Source: Solibacillus sp. FSL K6-1523
Lineage (GTDB): Bacteria > Bacillota > Bacilli > Bacillales_A > Planococcaceae
DNA: 64,000 nucleotides
Reading direction: 5' to 3'
NCBI RefSeq assembly: GCF_038005225.1
Contig: NZ_JBBOSU010000001.1
Location: 4,070,001 to 4,134,000 of the forward strand
The translations under genes were made by a program, and so were the position numbers. Every line of letters begins with the position of its first letter. Positions within the stretch are counted from its first letter, which is position 1. The notes beneath the pieces are model-generated. The model ran no database searches, was not told the origin of the DNA, and saw only the letters and a program-made list of their open reading frames with translations. Shown here one piece after another: positions 63,097 to 64,000 of this stretch.

Positions 63097-64000
63097 TTAT
63101 TTTAAAGCGTTGATAACTTCATTTACTTTATCAAGTTCAGAAGTTAAACCGCCAGCTGCTAAATACCAAAGTGCTCCATTTAAATAAATAATTTTGTTAT
63201 TTTTAGCTGCATTCGTTTTATTTACTAAATCATTGTTAAAAGCTTCTGCAATGTTTGATTCTTCGCCAGTAGCAGCCATACGGTCAACTACGAATAAAAT
63301 ATCTGGGTTAATTTCTAAAATTTGCTCATAGCTAATTTGTGCACCGTGCGTTGAATTTTCCAATTTATCATCCGCAGCTGGGAAACCGTAAATGCTGTGT
63401 AAGAAACCAAAGCGTGAACCTTCACCTGGACCATAAGCTGAAATCTTTTCATTGTAAAGTGTTGCTAATGCTTTTTCATCTGAGCTAGCAGAGATTGCTT
63501 TTACTTCTTCAATAGCTGCTTCAATTTCAGCAAATTTTGCATCTACTTCAGCTTGCTTACCGAAAAGATCTGCAGCAATTTGAGTTGACGCTTTAAATGT
63601 ATTCCAATAATCGCTATTTGTAGTACCTACGAATACTGTTGGTGCGATTCTTGATAATTCTTCATATGCATCTGCTTGACGACCAGAGATGAAAATTACA
63701 TCTGGTGCCATTGCAGCGATGTCTTCAAATAATGGCTCTTTTAAGCCACCTGCATTTAAATATCGGGCCTCTGAATATTGTTTTAAAGATTCTGGGAAGT
63801 TCCCTTTTGCAACAGCTGTCACTTCAACATCTAAAGCAGTTAATGTATCTAAGAAACCATAGTCAAATACAACGATTTTTTCTGGCACTTTATCAAATGT
63901 TACATCTTTATAGTTTGAGTCTGTTGATTTAATTGTCATAGGGAATGCTGAATTTGCCTCATCTTTATTCGTGTCCTCTGTTTGAGCAGCGTTCTCTTTT
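63097..64000 (-). CDS. Iron-siderophore ABC transporter substrate-binding protein (5' end off window)
   Basis: A periplasmic-binding-protein of the FecB/YclQ type. The frame continues to base 64000, adding an acidic, Asn/Glu-rich linker (KENAAQTEDTNKDEANSAFP) before MTIKSTDSNY, so the signal peptide and lipobox lie outside. VPEKIVVFDYGFLDTLTAL, APDVIFISGRQADAYEEL, GEGSRFGFLHSIYGFPAAD and ILFVVDRMAA match petrobactin or catecholate-siderophore receptors such as YclQ. A methionine at 63939 is internal. Confidence 0.9.
   Translation of the reverse strand, partial: KENAAQTEDTNKDEANSAFPMTIKSTDSNYKDVTFDKVPEKIVVFDYGFLDTLTALDVEVTAVAKGNFPESLKQYSEARYLNAGGLKEPLFEDIAAMAPDVIFISGRQADAYEELSRIAPTVFVGTTNSDYWNTFKASTQIAADLFGKQAEVDAKFAEIEAAIEEVKAISASSDEKALATLYNEKISAYGPGEGSRFGFLHSIYGFPAADDKLENSTHGAQISYEQILEINPDILFVVDRMAATGEESNIAEAFNNDLVNKTNAAKNNKIIYLNGALWYLAAGGLTSELDKVNEVINALK

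Overview
The window is chromosomal DNA from a low-GC, Gram-positive, spore-former-type member of the Bacillales. Gene order and protein similarity point to the Planococcaceae/Caryophanaceae (a Solibacillus- or Lysinibacillus-like genome); this is judged from recalled Bacillus subtilis proteins and gene order, not from a database search. There are no insertion sequences, prophage genes, CRISPR arrays or plasmid genes. Nearly everything is core chromosome.

Layout. 1-1.7 kb: end of the t6A tRNA-modification genes tsaE-tsaB and a small lipoprotein. 1.9-8.3 kb: a ribosomal RNA operon on the minus strand. In transcription order it has tRNA genes Asn-Glu-Asp-Gln-Lys-Leu-Gly, then 16S-23S-5S, followed by a separate tRNA-Asp with its own promoter. 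8.4-26.3 kb: a block syntenic with B. subtilis ddl-murF-cshA-ydbS-ydbT-ydcA-acpS-ydcC-alr-ndoAI-ndoA-(rsb)-sigB-tex-ydcK. The stress module here is only rsbT-rsbU-rsbV-rsbW-sigB: rsbR, rsbS and rsbX are absent. 27-34 kb: rodA, a 45-aa protein with a long leader, cardiolipin synthase, an M15 peptidase and a YidC paralogue (envelope functions). 34-38.5 kb: an AraC regulator, a LytTR regulator and a succinyl-CoA:acetate CoA-transferase. 38.5-45 kb: small proteins, cvfB-mntR, comFB and a cadC-cadA metal-efflux operon. 45-56 kb: penicillin acylase family protein, exoA, murB, HxlR/YceI, azoreductase, DsbA-like protein, a Rieske-FAD oxidoreductase, ppaC and an RpiR regulator. 56.7-64 kb: niaP, thrC-thrB, a ZIP transporter, a PAP2 phosphatase, an IsdG-like monooxygenase and the start of an iron-siderophore binding protein.

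How the genes work together. Several neighbourhoods serve the cell wall and membrane (ddl, murF, alr, murB, rodA, cls, the M15 peptidase, yidC). Another set handles stress and redox or metal homeostasis (sigB module, ndoAI-ndoA, mntR, cadCA, azoR with an MhqR-like operator, HxlR-yceI). A sigma-B-type promoter lies just in front of rsbV, which fits autoregulation of rsbV-rsbW-sigB.

The least explained signal is a dispersed, mosaic, non-coding repeat family with at least six copies, mostly lying against gene 3' ends. Its best copy (36361-36548) has perfect 15-bp inverted repeats around a core and several nested palindromes; other copies supply or abut the stop codons of neighbouring genes. Other unusual points are a run of UUG start codons across 8-23 kb and stop codons buried in terminator stems. 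Many starts given here were chosen by Shine-Dalgarno spacing and homologue length, so they differ from the longest open frame.
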